Assembly (NCBI GenBank): GCA_011050525.1
Contig: DRFO01000017.1
Coordinates: 458,175 to 522,174, forward strand
Reading direction: 5' to 3'
Origin: Halopseudomonas xinjiangensis
GTDB lineage: Bacteria > Pseudomonadota > Gammaproteobacteria > Pseudomonadales > Pseudomonadaceae
DNA: 64,000 bases
The notes beneath the pieces were generated by a model, which saw only the letters and a program-made list of their open reading frames with translations, did not search any database and was not told where the DNA came from. The position numbers were made by a program, and so were the translations under genes. Below are positions 1 to 9,403 of the stretch, in pieces. Position 1 is the stretch's first letter. Each line of letters starts with the position of its first letter.

Positions 1-43
1 GAAGGATCTGCTTTAAAAGCTCGTCCTTCCCAAGGGGAATCAT
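1..43 (-). CDS. possible start of a further minus-strand gene, cut by window edge
   Basis: Downstream of the MDR gene an ATG at 43 opens a frame that stays open to the window edge (first residues MIPLGKDELLKQ). Only about 14 codons are visible and the ribosome binding site is weak, so it may be chance. Its position would make it the next gene of the same minus-strand group. No family can be named. Confidence 0.2.
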   Translation of the reverse strand, partial: MIPLGKDELLKQIL

Positions 44-73
44 CAGTCCGATGCGTTCCAGCTACGCGGGTAG

Positions 74-1000
74 CTATCTGACTTTGGCATAGATCTTTGC
101 GTGTGGACCGTCGACCTGGGACGTCCATGCCTGGGGCGAGTCATCAAAGGCAAACTCGGAATAGTCAACGGAAATGTTCTGCTCGGTTGCGATGGTGAGA
201 AGGCGTTCCCAAATCTGGCGGCGGTCTGCAGGGGCGCGTTGGCCAGTGCCGATGCAGGAAAGCGTTTTGAACAGTAGATCGGCGATATCGAGATTGACCT
301 GACGACCGGCTCCGGTCCCGATAGTCATGATCCTGGCGCCCCAGCGCGACGCTTTTAACGCATTAAGCATGGGCTGTCCGCATACCAGGTCGAGCACCAC
401 GTCGAAACCCTCGCCAGCTTCCTTTTTCAGCGCCGCAACGTCAGTGTCGTCGCCTTTCAGACAGACTGTTGCATCGGCGATACCACGTTCCGTCAGCCGG
501 GCCAGAGCCTTCTCGCTTCGGCCTGCTGCGACGACCCTGCCAGCCCCAAGGTAGCGTGCCAACTGCAATGCAATCTGGCCGAGCGTGCCGGTACCGCCCA
601 GGATCAGAACGTTTTCACCTGGCTGAATCCTGGCTGCTTCCAGCGGAACCAGCGCGCCTGTGGCCGCGATCCCCATGGTAATAGCCGTGCGATCATCGAT
701 ATGGTCCGGCACATCCCAGACTTCTTCCGCGGGAACTACTGTTTGCTCCGCCCAAGCGCCAAACGGAAGCACTGAGCGTTCGCCGAAATAAACCCGTCTT
801 CCATCATCAGTGCGGCCTACCCCTTCGCCGCGAATCACGCAGGGGTACTCGACGCCTAGCCGATAGGCCCCGAGTACGTCCCAGCCACCCAGGCCGGCGG
901 TATCGACATGAATAAGTACGGCGCCTTCCTGGGGAGTCGGTTTCTTGAATTCCTGCATGACGGGCGTTGCGCCGCGTTCAGTAATGACAGCTGCTTTCAT
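74..1000 (-). CDS. MDR-family NAD(P)-dependent oxidoreductase, quinone oxidoreductase-like
   Basis: This 308-residue protein is a medium-chain dehydrogenase/reductase. The N-terminal GroES-like half holds GLGGWDVLGAYR and the CVIRGEGVGR turn, and a Rossmann half begins near residue 130 with the nucleotide-binding GGTGTLG. The cysteine cluster that holds structural zinc in classical alcohol dehydrogenases is absent, which favours the zinc-free quinone or enone reductase branch. The ATG at 1000 has a good AGGAGA site upstream. It lies 291 bp after the thiolase and has its own candidate promoter near 1093-1121, so it may be controlled apart from the leucine operon. The substrate is unknown. Confidence 0.85.
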   Translation of the reverse strand: MKAAVITERGATPVMQEFKKPTPQEGAVLIHVDTAGLGGWDVLGAYRLGVEYPCVIRGEGVGRTDDGRRVYFGERSVLPFGAWAEQTVVPAEEVWDVPDHIDDRTAITMGIAATGALVPLEAARIQPGENVLILGGTGTLGQIALQLARYLGAGRVVAAGRSEKALARLTERGIADATVCLKGDDTDVAALKKEAGEGFDVVLDLVCGQPMLNALKASRWGARIMTIGTGAGRQVNLDIADLLFKTLSCIGTGQRAPADRRQIWERLLTIATEQNISVDYSEFAFDDSPQAWTSQVDGPHAKIYAKVR

Positions 1001-1089
1001 TATTGTCTCCTTTGTCGATGCTGCGATGTTCGCGAGTCGACTGGGCTAGTGGCCCGGTTTGAGGATGTATCGTTGCGCTGAGGTAGATT

Positions 1090-1130
1090 GTTATTCTGTA
1101 ATAAGATTTAAATTCTGTCAAAAGAATAAC
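1090..1130. promoter_or_regulatory. paired ATTCT-N6-AGAAT candidate operators
   Basis: Two related palindromes sit 19 bp apart: ATTCTGTAATAAGATT at 1093-1108 (one mismatch in the arms) and ATTCTGTCAAAAGAAT at 1112-1127 (perfect arms). An outer 8-bp inverted repeat GTTATTCT/AGAATAAC spans 1090-1130. They cover the -10 and -35 boxes of the proposed MDR promoter, as a repressor site would. Nearly identical elements occur at 41018 and 50449. The binding protein is unknown. Confidence 0.45.
1093..1121 (-). promoter_or_regulatory. sigma70-type promoter for the MDR gene
   Basis: Read on the minus strand, a perfect TTGACA (1121-1116) is followed after 17 bases by CAGAAT (1098-1093), a 4 of 6 match to the -10 consensus. 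It lies about 95 bases upstream of the MDR start codon. The two boxes sit inside the two ATTCT-N6-AGAAT elements listed separately. This is a sequence match only; the start site is not known. Confidence 0.5.
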
Positions 1131-1291
1131 AGTGTGGTTGCTTGCATGAGTTATGGCGTTCTGATCTTGCCTCCATGGGCATTTCGGAGCCTGGAGTAGG
1201 AAGGCCAGAATCGCTAAAAGAGGCAAGTCACAGGCTCGGCGTTACAGGGAAATGGGCGCTTTGGTCGACTCAACCTCAGCGCCCGCTCCGA

Positions 1292-2473
1292 TCAATCGCG
1301 CTCGACTGCCAGCGCGACCCCTTGTCCTCCACCGATACACAGCGTCGCCAGCCCTTTCTTGGCATCACGCCGAGCCATTTCATGAATAAGGGTAACCAGC
1401 ACACGGCATCCGGATGCGCCGATGGGGTGACCCAGGGCGATAGCGCCGCCATTGACGTTGACCTTTGATACGTCCCATTCCAATTCCTTGCCGACCGACA
1501 GACACTGGGCGGCGAAGGCCTCATTGGCTTCGATCAGATCCAGTTCCGCGATGGACCAGCCGGCTTTGCTCAGGCATTTCTTGCTGGCTGGCACCGGTCC
1601 GATACCCATGATTGCCGGATCAACCGCTGCGCTGGCATAGCCCTTGATACGAGCCAGTACCGGCAGATTCAACGCCTTGGCCTTGTCCGCCGTCATCAGC
1701 ATTACCGCCGCTGCGCCGTCATTCAGCGTCGAGGCATTACCAGCCGTGACGCTGCCGTCCTTCTTGAACGCTGGGCGCAGGCCCGCCAGGCTGCCTTCAG
1801 AGGTGTCGGCTCTGGGTTGCTCGTCGGTATCGAAGGCAACGGGATCGCCCTTGCGCTGGGGAATCATCACCGGTGTGATTTCATCCTGGAAGCGTCCGGC
1901 ACTGATCGCCGCATTGGCGCGCTGCTGGGAAAGCAGGGCGTAGGCGTCCTGATCTTCGCGGCTGACCTGATACTGGCTTGCCAGATTTTCGGCGGTGATA
2001 CCCATGTGGTAGTCGTTGAAAGCATCGATCAAGCCGTCTTTCAGCAAACTGTCTTCGAGCTGGGCATGGCCCATGCGCAGGCCGGTGCGCGCCTTGGGCA
2101 GCACGTAGGGCGCGAGGCTCATGCTTTCCATGCCGCCGGCAATGATGATCTCGGCGTCGCCACAGCGGATCGCCTGGATGGCCATATGCACGGCCTTGAG
2201 GCCGGAGCCGCATAGCTTGTTCAGCGTCAGCGCCGGGGTGCTGAACGGCAGGCCGGCATTGATTGCCGATTGACGGGCCGGGTTCTGGCCACAGCCAGCG
2301 GACAGTACCTGTCCGAGGATGACTTCATCCACCTGGCTGGCGTCGAGGCCAGTGCTGCTCATTAACGAGCGGATAACGATGGCGCCCAGTTCAACCGCGG
2401 GCACGTTGGCCAGCGAGCCTTGAAAACTACCGATGGCGGTACGCGTTGCCGCAACAATGACGACGTCTTGCAT
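1292..2473 (-). CDS. acetyl-CoA C-acetyltransferase (thiolase)
   Basis: This 393-residue protein has the full thiolase pattern: the nucleophilic cysteine in NKLCGSG (residue 88), the GGMESMS segment, the NEAFAAQ motif, the histidine in [14 protein letters not shown] and the C-terminal CIGGGQG with its second cysteine. The ATG at 2473 is chosen because GGAGA lies just upstream and it gives the usual family length; an upstream extension adds non-homologous residues. In this cluster it would split acetoacetyl-CoA from the CoA-transferase into two acetyl-CoA, the last step of leucine degradation. A terminator-like hairpin lies directly upstream. Confidence 0.93.
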   Translation of the reverse strand: MQDVVIVAATRTAIGSFQGSLANVPAVELGAIVIRSLMSSTGLDASQVDEVILGQVLSAGCGQNPARQSAINAGLPFSTPALTLNKLCGSGLKAVHMAIQAIRCGDAEIIIAGGMESMSLAPYVLPKARTGLRMGHAQLEDSLLKDGLIDAFNDYHMGITAENLASQYQVSREDQDAYALLSQQRANAAISAGRFQDEITPVMIPQRKGDPVAFDTDEQPRADTSEGSLAGLRPAFKKDGSVTAGNASTLNDGAAAVMLMTADKAKALNLPVLARIKGYASAAVDPAIMGIGPVPASKKCLSKAGWSIAELDLIEANEAFAAQCLSVGKELEWDVSKVNVNGGAIALGHPIGASGCRVLVTLIHEMARRDAKKGLATLCIGGGQGVALAVERD

Positions 2474-2485
2474 GATCTTTTCTCC

Positions 2486-2520
2486 AAAAAAAACGTGGCT
2501 ACCGCAATGGTGAGCCACGT
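2486..2520 (-). terminator. intrinsic terminator between CoA-transferase subunit B and thiolase
   Basis: Arms ACGTGGCT (2493-2500) and AGCCACGT (2513-2520) form a perfect 8-bp stem with a 12-base loop. On the minus strand the stem is followed by eight T (2493-2486). It lies after the CoA-transferase stop and ends only about 13 bases before the thiolase start codon, so the thiolase ribosome binding site follows the T run at once. Confidence 0.75.
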
Positions 2521-2608
2521 AAAAACTTCAACGGGCAGCATTCCCAGTGCAGCTTGGTCAGCTACGCCGGAAACCAGGGAAGCCTGCCCCGTAGGGCAGT
2601 TGAGCAGG

Positions 2609-3259
2609 CTAGTGTTTGCTTTGGTATTGCTCGGTCAGCACCGGGCAACCGGTTGCTTCCTGCAATGCCTGAACGGTGATGCCGGGCGCCAGTTCGAGCA
2701 GCTCCAGGCCAGCGTCGGTAATGTCCAGCACGGCCAGATCGGTGATGATCCGGGTGACCACACCCAGACCGGTCAGCGGCAGTTCGCACTGTTTGAGAAT
2801 CTTCGGGCTGCCGTCTTTGGCGTTGTGCTCCATCAGCACCACGACGCGCTTGACGCCGGCGACCAGATCCATCGCGCCGCCCATGCCCTTGACCATCTTG
2901 CCGGGGATCATCCAGTTAGCCAGATCGCCTTTCTCCGACACCTGCATTGCACCCAGGATCGCCAGGTTGATATGTCCGCCACGGATCATGGCAAAGGAGT
3001 CGGCGTTGTCGAAGAAGCTGCTGCCGGGCAGGCTGGTAACGGTCTGCTTGCCAGCATTGATCAGGTCTGGATCGACCTTGTCTTCCTCCGGGAAGGGGCC
3101 GATGCCGAGCAGGCCATTCTCGCTCTGCAGCCACACATCCATGCCTTCGGGAATATAGTTGGCCACCAGTGTAGGCAGGCCGATGCCGAGGTTTACGTAA
3201 AAGCCGTCAGCCAATTCCTGAGCGGCTCGTTGCGCCATTTGTTCGCGTGTCCAGGCCAT
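2609..3259 (-). CDS. atoA: 3-oxoacid (acetoacetate) CoA-transferase, subunit B
   Basis: This 216-residue protein matches the beta subunit of heterodimeric family I CoA-transferases. It starts [16 protein letters not shown], carries [13 protein letters not shown], and has the active-site glutamate in [10 protein letters not shown]. The ATG at 3259 follows the subunit A stop codon by two bases, with a GGAG inside the end of that gene, so the two are translationally coupled. It would activate the acetoacetate made by HMG-CoA lyase, using succinyl-CoA or another acyl-CoA donor. The exact donor and acid range cannot be read from sequence; the symbol reflects the family. Confidence 0.92.
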   Translation of the reverse strand: MAWTREQMAQRAAQELADGFYVNLGIGLPTLVANYIPEGMDVWLQSENGLLGIGPFPEEDKVDPDLINAGKQTVTSLPGSSFFDNADSFAMIRGGHINLAILGAMQVSEKGDLANWMIPGKMVKGMGGAMDLVAGVKRVVVLMEHNAKDGSPKILKQCELPLTGLGVVTRIITDLAVLDITDAGLELLELAPGITVQALQEATGCPVLTEQYQSKH

Positions 3260-3261
3260 GA

Positions 3262-3960
3262 TCAAGCGCTCCGTGTGGTACGTTTTTCGATACGTTTTTC
3301 CGGATTGGCATTGAGCACAATCCGCTGTACGTAGATTCCCGGCAGGTGAATCTGATCGGGATCGAGCGCGCCGGTTTCGACGATTTCCTCGACCTCGACA
3401 ATGCAGATTTTGCCGGCCGTTGCGGCGAGCGGGTTGAAGTTGCGCGCGGTCTTGTTGAACACCAGATTGCCGGATTTATCAGCCTTCCAGGCTTTGACCA
3501 GGGCCACATCCGCCGTCAACGAGTTTTCCATGACGTACCACTCGCCGTTGAACTGGCGGGTTTCCTTGCCTTCGGCGATCAGCGTGCCGTAGCCGGTCCG
3601 GGTATAGAAGGCCGGAATCCCGGCGCCACCAGCGCGCAGCTTTTCCGCCAGGGTACCCTGGGGCGTGAATTCCAGCTCCAGTTCGCCTGACAGGTACTGA
3701 CGCTCGAACTCCTTGTTCTCGCCCACATAGGACGAAACCATCTTGCGGATCTGGCGGGATTCGAGCAGTAGCCCAAGCCCGAAACCGTCAACGCCAGCGT
3801 TGTTGCTGATAACGGTGAGATCCTTCTTCTGCGTGTCGCGCAGGGCTTCGATCAGCGCTTCGGGAATACCGCACAACCCGAACCCGCCGACCGCCAGCGT
3901 CATGCCGTCGTCGACAAGCCCGGCGAGGGCCTCCCGAGCGTTAGGATAAATTTTGTTCAT
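3262..3960 (-). CDS. atoD: 3-oxoacid (acetoacetate) CoA-transferase, subunit A
   Basis: This 232-residue protein has the alpha-subunit CoA-binding signature [13 protein letters not shown] near residue 25, followed by the [14 protein letters not shown] segment. It pairs with the next gene as the heterodimeric CoA-transferase. The start has a GAGGAG site. It comes 36 bases after the HMG-CoA lyase gene, which fits its role of receiving acetoacetate from that enzyme. Length is normal for the family. Confidence 0.92.
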   Translation of the reverse strand: MNKIYPNAREALAGLVDDGMTLAVGGFGLCGIPEALIEALRDTQKKDLTVISNNAGVDGFGLGLLLESRQIRKMVSSYVGENKEFERQYLSGELELEFTPQGTLAEKLRAGGAGIPAFYTRTGYGTLIAEGKETRQFNGEWYVMENSLTADVALVKAWKADKSGNLVFNKTARNFNPLAATAGKICIVEVEEIVETGALDPDQIHLPGIYVQRIVLNANPEKRIEKRTTRSA

Positions 3961-3996
3961 TGTTATAGATGCTCCTCTTCCCGTTAAAGTCTGTCG

Positions 3997-4905
3997 TTAT
4001 TGGTCACACTGACTGCTTTTGGCCCGGGCAACGCGGGAACCGGAGGGCCGGTTCAACAGCGTACTGATAAGGTTGCCGGCCTGCATCAGCGCGTCCAGGT
4101 CTATTCCAGTGTGGATGCCCAGGCCATTGAGCATGTAGAGAACGTCTTCAGTGGCGACGTTACCGGTGGCGCCCTTGGCGTAGGGGCACCCGCCGAGGCC
4201 GGCAACCGAGCTGTCGAATACCTGGATGCCTTCCAGCAGCCCGGCGTAGATATTGGCCAGCGCTTGCCCGTAGGTATCGTGAAAGTGGCCGGCCAGTTGA
4301 TCACGTGGAATATGCTGGGCAACGGTTTCAAACAGATTGCGCGTGGCCCCGGGTGTGCCGGTACCAATGGTGTCGCCCAGGGAAATTTCGTAGCAGCCCA
4401 TGGCGTGCAGTTCGCGGGCCACGCTGGCGACCTGGCTGGCGCTGATCTCGCCATCATAGGGACAGCCCAGCACGCAGGATACATAGCCGCGTACCCGCAC
4501 GCCGGCTTCGGCTGCGGCGCTCATGACGGGTTCGAAACGCTGTATGCTTTCACTGATCGAGCAATTGATATTGCGCTGTGAAAAGCCCTCGGAGGCTGCG
4601 GCAAACACTGCTACCTCTTCAGCGCCGGCTTGCAGCGCCATTTCAAAACCTTTCAGGTTAGGCGTGAGCGCCGCGTAGGTCGTGCCGGCGCGCCGCTGAA
4701 TCCCGGCAAATACGTCCGAAGAGCCGGCCATCTGCGGGACCCACTTGGGCGAGACGAAACTGCCCACCTCGATATAGCCCACCCCGGCGTTGCTCAGGTC
4801 GTCGATCAGGCGGATCCTGTCAGCGTTGCTGACCGGCTGGGCTTCGTTCTGCAGGCCGTCACGCGCGCCTACTTCGACCAGTTTGACCGAGGCGGGCAGG
4901 CTCAT
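3997..4905 (-). CDS. liuE: hydroxymethylglutaryl-CoA lyase
   Basis: This 302-residue TIM-barrel enzyme splits HMG-CoA into acetoacetate and acetyl-CoA. The N-terminal VEVGARDGLQNE motif carries the metal and catalytic Arg-Asp, and the C-terminal AGLGGCPYAKGATGN segment carries the active-site cysteine and is the family signature. Its ATG overlaps the end of the carboxylase alpha gene by four bases, so the two are probably translationally coupled. The order after liuD is as in Pseudomonas liu operons. Confidence 0.95.
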   Translation of the reverse strand: MSLPASVKLVEVGARDGLQNEAQPVSNADRIRLIDDLSNAGVGYIEVGSFVSPKWVPQMAGSSDVFAGIQRRAGTTYAALTPNLKGFEMALQAGAEEVAVFAAASEGFSQRNINCSISESIQRFEPVMSAAAEAGVRVRGYVSCVLGCPYDGEISASQVASVARELHAMGCYEISLGDTIGTGTPGATRNLFETVAQHIPRDQLAGHFHDTYGQALANIYAGLLEGIQVFDSSVAGLGGCPYAKGATGNVATEDVLYMLNGLGIHTGIDLDALMQAGNLISTLLNRPSGSRVARAKSSQCDQ

Positions 4906-6911
4906 TGCGCTTCCTCCATTTCCACCAGCAGGGTGCCCTCGGCGATCAGCTCGCCTTCGGCGCAGAAGATTGCCTTAACTGTGCCGGCTTCGGCTGCGCG
5001 AATGCTGTGTTCCATCTTCATCGCTTCGAGCACCAGCAGCACGGCGCCAGCTTCGACCTGTTGGCCTGGCTCGACCATGACGCGCACGACGCTGCCATTC
5101 ATTGGCGCCTGCAAACCCCCGGCGTGCTGGTGGGAATGGTCCACTTCAGCAATCGGGTCAAATCGATCGATCCGCTGCCAGCTGTTATGCCAGTGCAGAT
5201 ACAGGGCGCCATCGCTGATCAGCAGGCGGTAGCGGCGGGTCTGCTGCGCTTCGGTGATCAACAGCGTCTGGGTAGCCGGGCAATACGAGCAGCCGGTTAC
5301 GTCTACGGCGGCAAAGGGCTGGTCCAACTCACCACAACGCAGGTGCAGGCGGCTCTGCGCGGGCAGTCCGGCACGCCAGCTGGTCAGGTCAGTCCACGGC
5401 CCGGACGCCCGTGCGGCGGACTTGGACGTTACGGACGAGGCACCCGGCATCGCCAGCAGCCAGGCCTTCGCCGCGGTGCGCCAAAATTGCTCATTGAGTG
5501 CTTCAGGCGCGGGCAACAGTTGCTCGGCATGACGCGGAATAAAGCCAGTATCCAGTTCGGCCTGGGCGAAGGCGGGGTGGGCCAGAATACGGGTCAGGAA
5601 CTTCAGGTTGGTCTGCACGCCCGCCACCACGGTCTCGCGCAGCATGGCCAGCAGCGACAGTCGCGCCTCTTCCCGCGTCTCGCCCCAGGCAATCAGTTTG
5701 GCGATCATCGGATCGTAGAACGGCGAGACGACGTCGCCTTCGGTAACGCCGCTATCCACGCGGCGGCCCTTGCCGGCGGGAGGTTCGCGATACAGCTGCA
5801 AAGTGCCGCTGGCTGGCAGAAAGTCGTTATCGGTATCTTCGGCGTACAGGCGCACCTCAATGGCGTGCCCCATCAGCGGCACCTGCTCCTGGGTCAGCGG
5901 GAGCTTCTCGCCCTGGGCCACCCGCAACTGCCAGGCGACCAGATCCTGCCCGGTGATAGCTTCGGTGACTGGATGCTCGACCTGCAGGCGGGTGTTCATT
6001 TCCATAAAGAAAAATTCGCCGCGCGCGTCCAGCAGAAACTCCACCGTGCCGGCGCCGACGTAGCCGATAGCCTGGGCGGCCTTCACCGCGGCATCGCCCA
6101 TGGCCTTGCGCAGCTCGGACGAAAGACCCGGCGCAGGCGCTTCTTCAACCACCTTCTGGTGACGACGCTGGATCGAACAGTCGCGTTCGTTCAGGTACAC
6201 GCCGTTGCCATGCTGGTCGGCAAACACCTGGATTTCCACGTGGCGGGGCTGCAACACGTACTTTTCCACCAGCATGCGCGCATCGCCAAAGGAGGACTGG
6301 GCTTCGCGTTGCGCCGATGCCAGGGCTTCAGCCATATCCGCTTCGCGTTCGACCACCTTCATGCCCTTGCCACCACCACCGGCGGTGGCCTTGAGCAATA
6401 CCGGGTAGCCGATGCGCTCAGCAGCCGTTATGAAGGTCTGCAGGTCCTGTTCGTCGCCATGGTAGCCGGGCACCAGCGGCACGCCGGCTTTTTCCATCAA
6501 TGCCTTGGCCGCTGATTTGCTGCCCATGGCATCAATGGCCGAGGCGGGTGGCCCGACGAAGATCAGGCCCTGCTCTTCGCAGGCACGGGCAAAGCCGGCA
6601 TTCTCGGATAGAAAACCGTAGCCGGGATGAATCGCCTGGGCACCGCTGGCATGGGCGGCGGCAAGAATCTTGTCGACCAGCAGATAGCTGTCCGCTGGTT
6701 TCGCGCCACCCAGGCCAATGGCTATATCGGCTTGCAGGACGTGCTGCGCCTGACGGTCAACGTCACTGTGTACGGCAACAGTGGTAATGCCCATCTCTCT
6801 GGCGGTGCGCATGACCCGGCAGGCAATTTCGCCGCGGTTGGCGATAAGCAGGGTATTGATCATTTTTGTTCGTCCCACATCATGGCGAAGTGTGTGTTGT
6901 TCGGTGTTCAT
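4902..6911 (-). CDS. liuD: methylcrotonyl-CoA carboxylase, biotin-carrying alpha subunit
   Basis: This 669-residue protein has an N-terminal biotin carboxylase domain (LIANRGEIACRV), an ATP-grasp domain with the glycine loop GGGGKGMK near residue 175, the EHPVTE active-site region, and a C-terminal biotinyl domain with EAMKMEHS, whose lysine is near residue 632. It carboxylates biotin for transfer to 3-methylcrotonyl-CoA by LiuB. A second start at 6863 (MINTLLIANRGE) matches the usual family N-terminus better, but 6911 has AAGG upstream and follows the liuC stop closely; the choice is open. Confidence 0.94.
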   Translation of the reverse strand: MNTEQHTLRHDVGRTKMINTLLIANRGEIACRVMRTAREMGITTVAVHSDVDRQAQHVLQADIAIGLGGAKPADSYLLVDKILAAAHASGAQAIHPGYGFLSENAGFARACEEQGLIFVGPPASAIDAMGSKSAAKALMEKAGVPLVPGYHGDEQDLQTFITAAERIGYPVLLKATAGGGGKGMKVVEREADMAEALASAQREAQSSFGDARMLVEKYVLQPRHVEIQVFADQHGNGVYLNERDCSIQRRHQKVVEEAPAPGLSSELRKAMGDAAVKAAQAIGYVGAGTVEFLLDARGEFFFMEMNTRLQVEHPVTEAITGQDLVAWQLRVAQGEKLPLTQEQVPLMGHAIEVRLYAEDTDNDFLPASGTLQLYREPPAGKGRRVDSGVTEGDVVSPFYDPMIAKLIAWGETREEARLSLLAMLRETVVAGVQTNLKFLTRILAHPAFAQAELDTGFIPRHAEQLLPAPEALNEQFWRTAAKAWLLAMPGASSVTSKSAARASGPWTDLTSWRAGLPAQSRLHLRCGELDQPFAAVDVTGCSYCPATQTLLITEAQQTRRYRLLISDGALYLHWHNSWQRIDRFDPIAEVDHSHQHAGGLQAPMNGSVVRVMVEPGQQVEAGAVLLVLEAMKMEHSIRAAEAGTVKAIFCAEGELIAEGTLLVEMEEAQ

Positions 6912-6916
6912 TGTCT

Positions 6917-7711
6917 TTAGCCTTGCTGCCAGGCTGGCTTGCGCTTTTCCAGAAAAGCGCTCAGGCCTTCCTGACCCTCGGCGCTGACCCGGATGCTGGC
7001 AATGGCCGCTTCGGTATAACTGCGGACGTCGCCGGTCAGTTCACCGTGCTTGACGGTCTGCATCAACGCTTTGGTCGCGCTCATGGCCTGGGGGCTGTTC
7101 AGCAGCAGATTGTCGACCCACTCCTGTAGCGCTACGCCCAGCTTCTCGGCCGGATAGCATTCGGCGAGCAATCCCAGTTCCCGTGCCCGTTCGCCGCTGA
7201 AACGCTCGGCGGTCAGGGCGTAGCGGCGCGCCGCTCGTTGGCCGATGGCCTGCACCACGTAGGGACTGATGACCGCGGGAAGCAAGCCGATGCGCACCTC
7301 GGACAGGCTGTACAGGCTGTCGCTGGTACCGATGGCGATATCGCAGCAACTGATCAAGCCCAGCGCACCACCAAAGGCTGCCCCGTGTACCACGGCCAGG
7401 GTCGGCAGGCTGAGCTGCGCAAGACTGGCCATCAGTTGCCCCAGCTCTCTGGCGTCACCCAGGTTGGCCTGATAATCGAGCTTGGCGCATTCCTGCATCC
7501 AGGTCAGATCGGCTCCGGCAGAGAAATGCTTGCCGCGCCCGCGTAACAGGAGGAACCGCAGCCCTTCGGCAGACTGGATCTCATTCATGGCCGCCAGCAG
7601 TTCGCTGATCATCTCGGCATTGAAGGCATTGTTGCGTTCGGGCCGGTTCAGCCACAGAGTCGCTACGCCGTTGTCGCTGTATTCGAGTTCGATTGTCTTG
7701 AAGCTGGTCAT
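6917..7711 (-). CDS. liuC: methylglutaconyl-CoA hydratase (enoyl-CoA hydratase family)
   Basis: This 264-residue crotonase-fold protein starts MTSFKTIELEYSDNG at the ATG at 7711; the longer open frame upstream has no homologous look. The oxyanion-hole segments are visible as HFSAGADLTWMQ and AAFGGALGLISCCDIA. Family members usually carry a catalytic glutamate in the segment after this; here LYSLSEVRIGLLPAVIS holds it. It sits between the two carboxylase genes, the standard liu position, and hydrates 3-methylglutaconyl-CoA to HMG-CoA. A role on related acyl-CoAs is possible. Confidence 0.9.
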   Translation of the reverse strand: MTSFKTIELEYSDNGVATLWLNRPERNNAFNAEMISELLAAMNEIQSAEGLRFLLLRGRGKHFSAGADLTWMQECAKLDYQANLGDARELGQLMASLAQLSLPTLAVVHGAAFGGALGLISCCDIAIGTSDSLYSLSEVRIGLLPAVISPYVVQAIGQRAARRYALTAERFSGERARELGLLAECYPAEKLGVALQEWVDNLLLNSPQAMSATKALMQTVKHGELTGDVRSYTEAAIASIRVSAEGQEGLSAFLEKRKPAWQQG

Positions 7712-7769
7712 GGCTTTCTCTATCCGTGTTGTGGCAATCAGCCGCCTGGTGAGGCGGCGGCTGAAGCAA

Positions 7770-9377
7770 TCACATCCTGAACACCCCAAAGCGGGTCGGT
7801 ACAATAGGCGCATTTAGCGCGGCGGATATTGCCAGCCCGAGTACGTCGCGGGTCTGCGCCGGGTCAATTACCCCGTCGTCCCATAACCGCGCGCTGGAAT
7901 AGTAGGGATGACCCTGCCGCTCGTACTGCTCGAGAATCGGTTTGCGCAGCGTCTGTTCCTGCTCGGCGCTGAAGGTCTCGCCGGCGCGCTCAGCCTGTTC
8001 ATGCTTGACCTGCACCAGCACGCCTGCTGCCTGTTCGCCACCCATTACCGAAATGCGCGCATTGGGCCACATCCACAGGAAACGGGGATCGTAGGCGCGG
8101 CCGCACATGCCGTAGTTGCCGGCGCCGAAGCTGCCGCCGATGATCACGGTGAACTTGGGCACCTGGGCGCAGGCCACGGCCGTGACCAGTTTGGCTCCGT
8201 GCTTGGCAATACCGCCAGCCTCGTATTTCTGCCCGACCATAAAGCCAGTGATGTTTTGCAGGAACAGCAGCGGAATGCCGCGCTGGCAGGCCAGTTCGAT
8301 AAAGTGCGCGCCTTTCTGCGCGGACTCGGCGAAGAGGATGCCGTTGTTCGCCAGGATTGCTACCGGATGCCCATGCAGATGGGCAAAGCCGCACACCAGC
8401 GTGGTGCCGTACAGCGCCTTGAATTCATCAAACTGACTGTCATCGACCAGGCGGGCGACCACTTCGCGCACATCAAAAGGTTGCTTGGCATCGGCCGGGA
8501 TGATGCCGTACAGCTCGTCGCTGGCGTAGCGCGGGTTGATTGGTGCGCGGCTGTTCAGCTCACCCTGCTTGCGCCAGTTCAGATTGGCGATGCAGCGTCG
8601 GGCAATGGCCAGGGCGTGTTCGTCGTTCTCGGCATAGTGATCAGCCACGCCTGAAGTCTTGCAGTGCACATCGGCGCCGCCCAGATCCTCGGCGCTGACC
8701 ACTTCACCGGTGGCGGCCTTGACCAGCGGTGGCCCGGCAAGAAAAATGGTTGCCTGGTTGCGCACCATGATCGCTTCGTCTGCCATCGCCGGCACATACG
8801 CGCCGCCCGCGGTACAGGAGCCCATGACCACGGCAATCTGCGGAATGCCCTGGGCGCTCATGTTGGCCTGGTTGAAGAAGATGCGGCCGAAATGCTCGCG
8901 GTCGGGGAATACTTCATCCTGGCGTGGCAGGTTGGCACCGCCGGAATCGACCAGATAGATACACGGCAGGCGATTCTGCTGGGCAATGGTCTGCGCGCGC
9001 AGGTGCTTCTTTACCGTCAGCGGATAATAGGAGCCGCCTTTGACCGTCGCGTCATTGGCCACGATCATGCATTCGACACCTTCCACGCGCCCGATGCCGG
9101 CGATCAGGCCGGCGGCCGGCACGTCTTCGCCATAGACCTCATGGGCGGTCAGTTGGCCGATCTCCAGAAACGGCGAGCCTGGGTCGAGCAGGGCATCGAT
9201 GCGCTGACGAGGCAACAGTTTGCCGCGCGAAAGGTGGCGCTCCTGGGCCTTGGCGCCGCCGCCTTCGGCAACGCGCGCCAGCAACTCGCGCAGGTCCGTC
9301 ACCAGTGTTTGCATGGCCGAGCAGTTAACCGCATAGTCCGGCGCGTTGCGGTTGATTTGGCTGTTGAGAATGCTCAT
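7770..9377 (-). CDS. liuB: methylcrotonyl-CoA carboxylase, carboxyltransferase beta subunit
   Basis: This 535-residue protein is an acyl-CoA carboxyltransferase. It shows [16 protein letters not shown] near the start, the acyl-CoA site region with [17 protein letters not shown], a second half with [19 protein letters not shown], and [13 protein letters not shown] near the end. It transfers carboxyl from biotin on LiuD to 3-methylcrotonyl-CoA. Length and order (after liuA, before liuC) agree with liu operons. The related geranyl-CoA carboxylase cannot be fully excluded from sequence alone, but the neighbours favour leucine degradation. Confidence 0.93.
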   Translation of the reverse strand: MSILNSQINRNAPDYAVNCSAMQTLVTDLRELLARVAEGGGAKAQERHLSRGKLLPRQRIDALLDPGSPFLEIGQLTAHEVYGEDVPAAGLIAGIGRVEGVECMIVANDATVKGGSYYPLTVKKHLRAQTIAQQNRLPCIYLVDSGGANLPRQDEVFPDREHFGRIFFNQANMSAQGIPQIAVVMGSCTAGGAYVPAMADEAIMVRNQATIFLAGPPLVKAATGEVVSAEDLGGADVHCKTSGVADHYAENDEHALAIARRCIANLNWRKQGELNSRAPINPRYASDELYGIIPADAKQPFDVREVVARLVDDSQFDEFKALYGTTLVCGFAHLHGHPVAILANNGILFAESAQKGAHFIELACQRGIPLLFLQNITGFMVGQKYEAGGIAKHGAKLVTAVACAQVPKFTVIIGGSFGAGNYGMCGRAYDPRFLWMWPNARISVMGGEQAAGVLVQVKHEQAERAGETFSAEQEQTLRKPILEQYERQGHPYYSSARLWDDGVIDPAQTRDVLGLAISAALNAPIVPTRFGVFRM

Positions 9378-9403
9378 GGATTATCTCTTTTCATAAGGGC
9401 GCT

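Noticed and set aside
978..1226. 82-residue open frame before the MDR gene
   Set aside because: It overlaps the MDR start and the operator region, has no ribosome site or familiar pattern, and is likely chance.
4905..6515. 536-residue open frame on the plus strand opposite liuD
   Set aside because: It lies fully antisense to a well-supported carboxylase gene; its composition (His, Gln, Gly-rich) is typical of a shadow frame in high-GC DNA.
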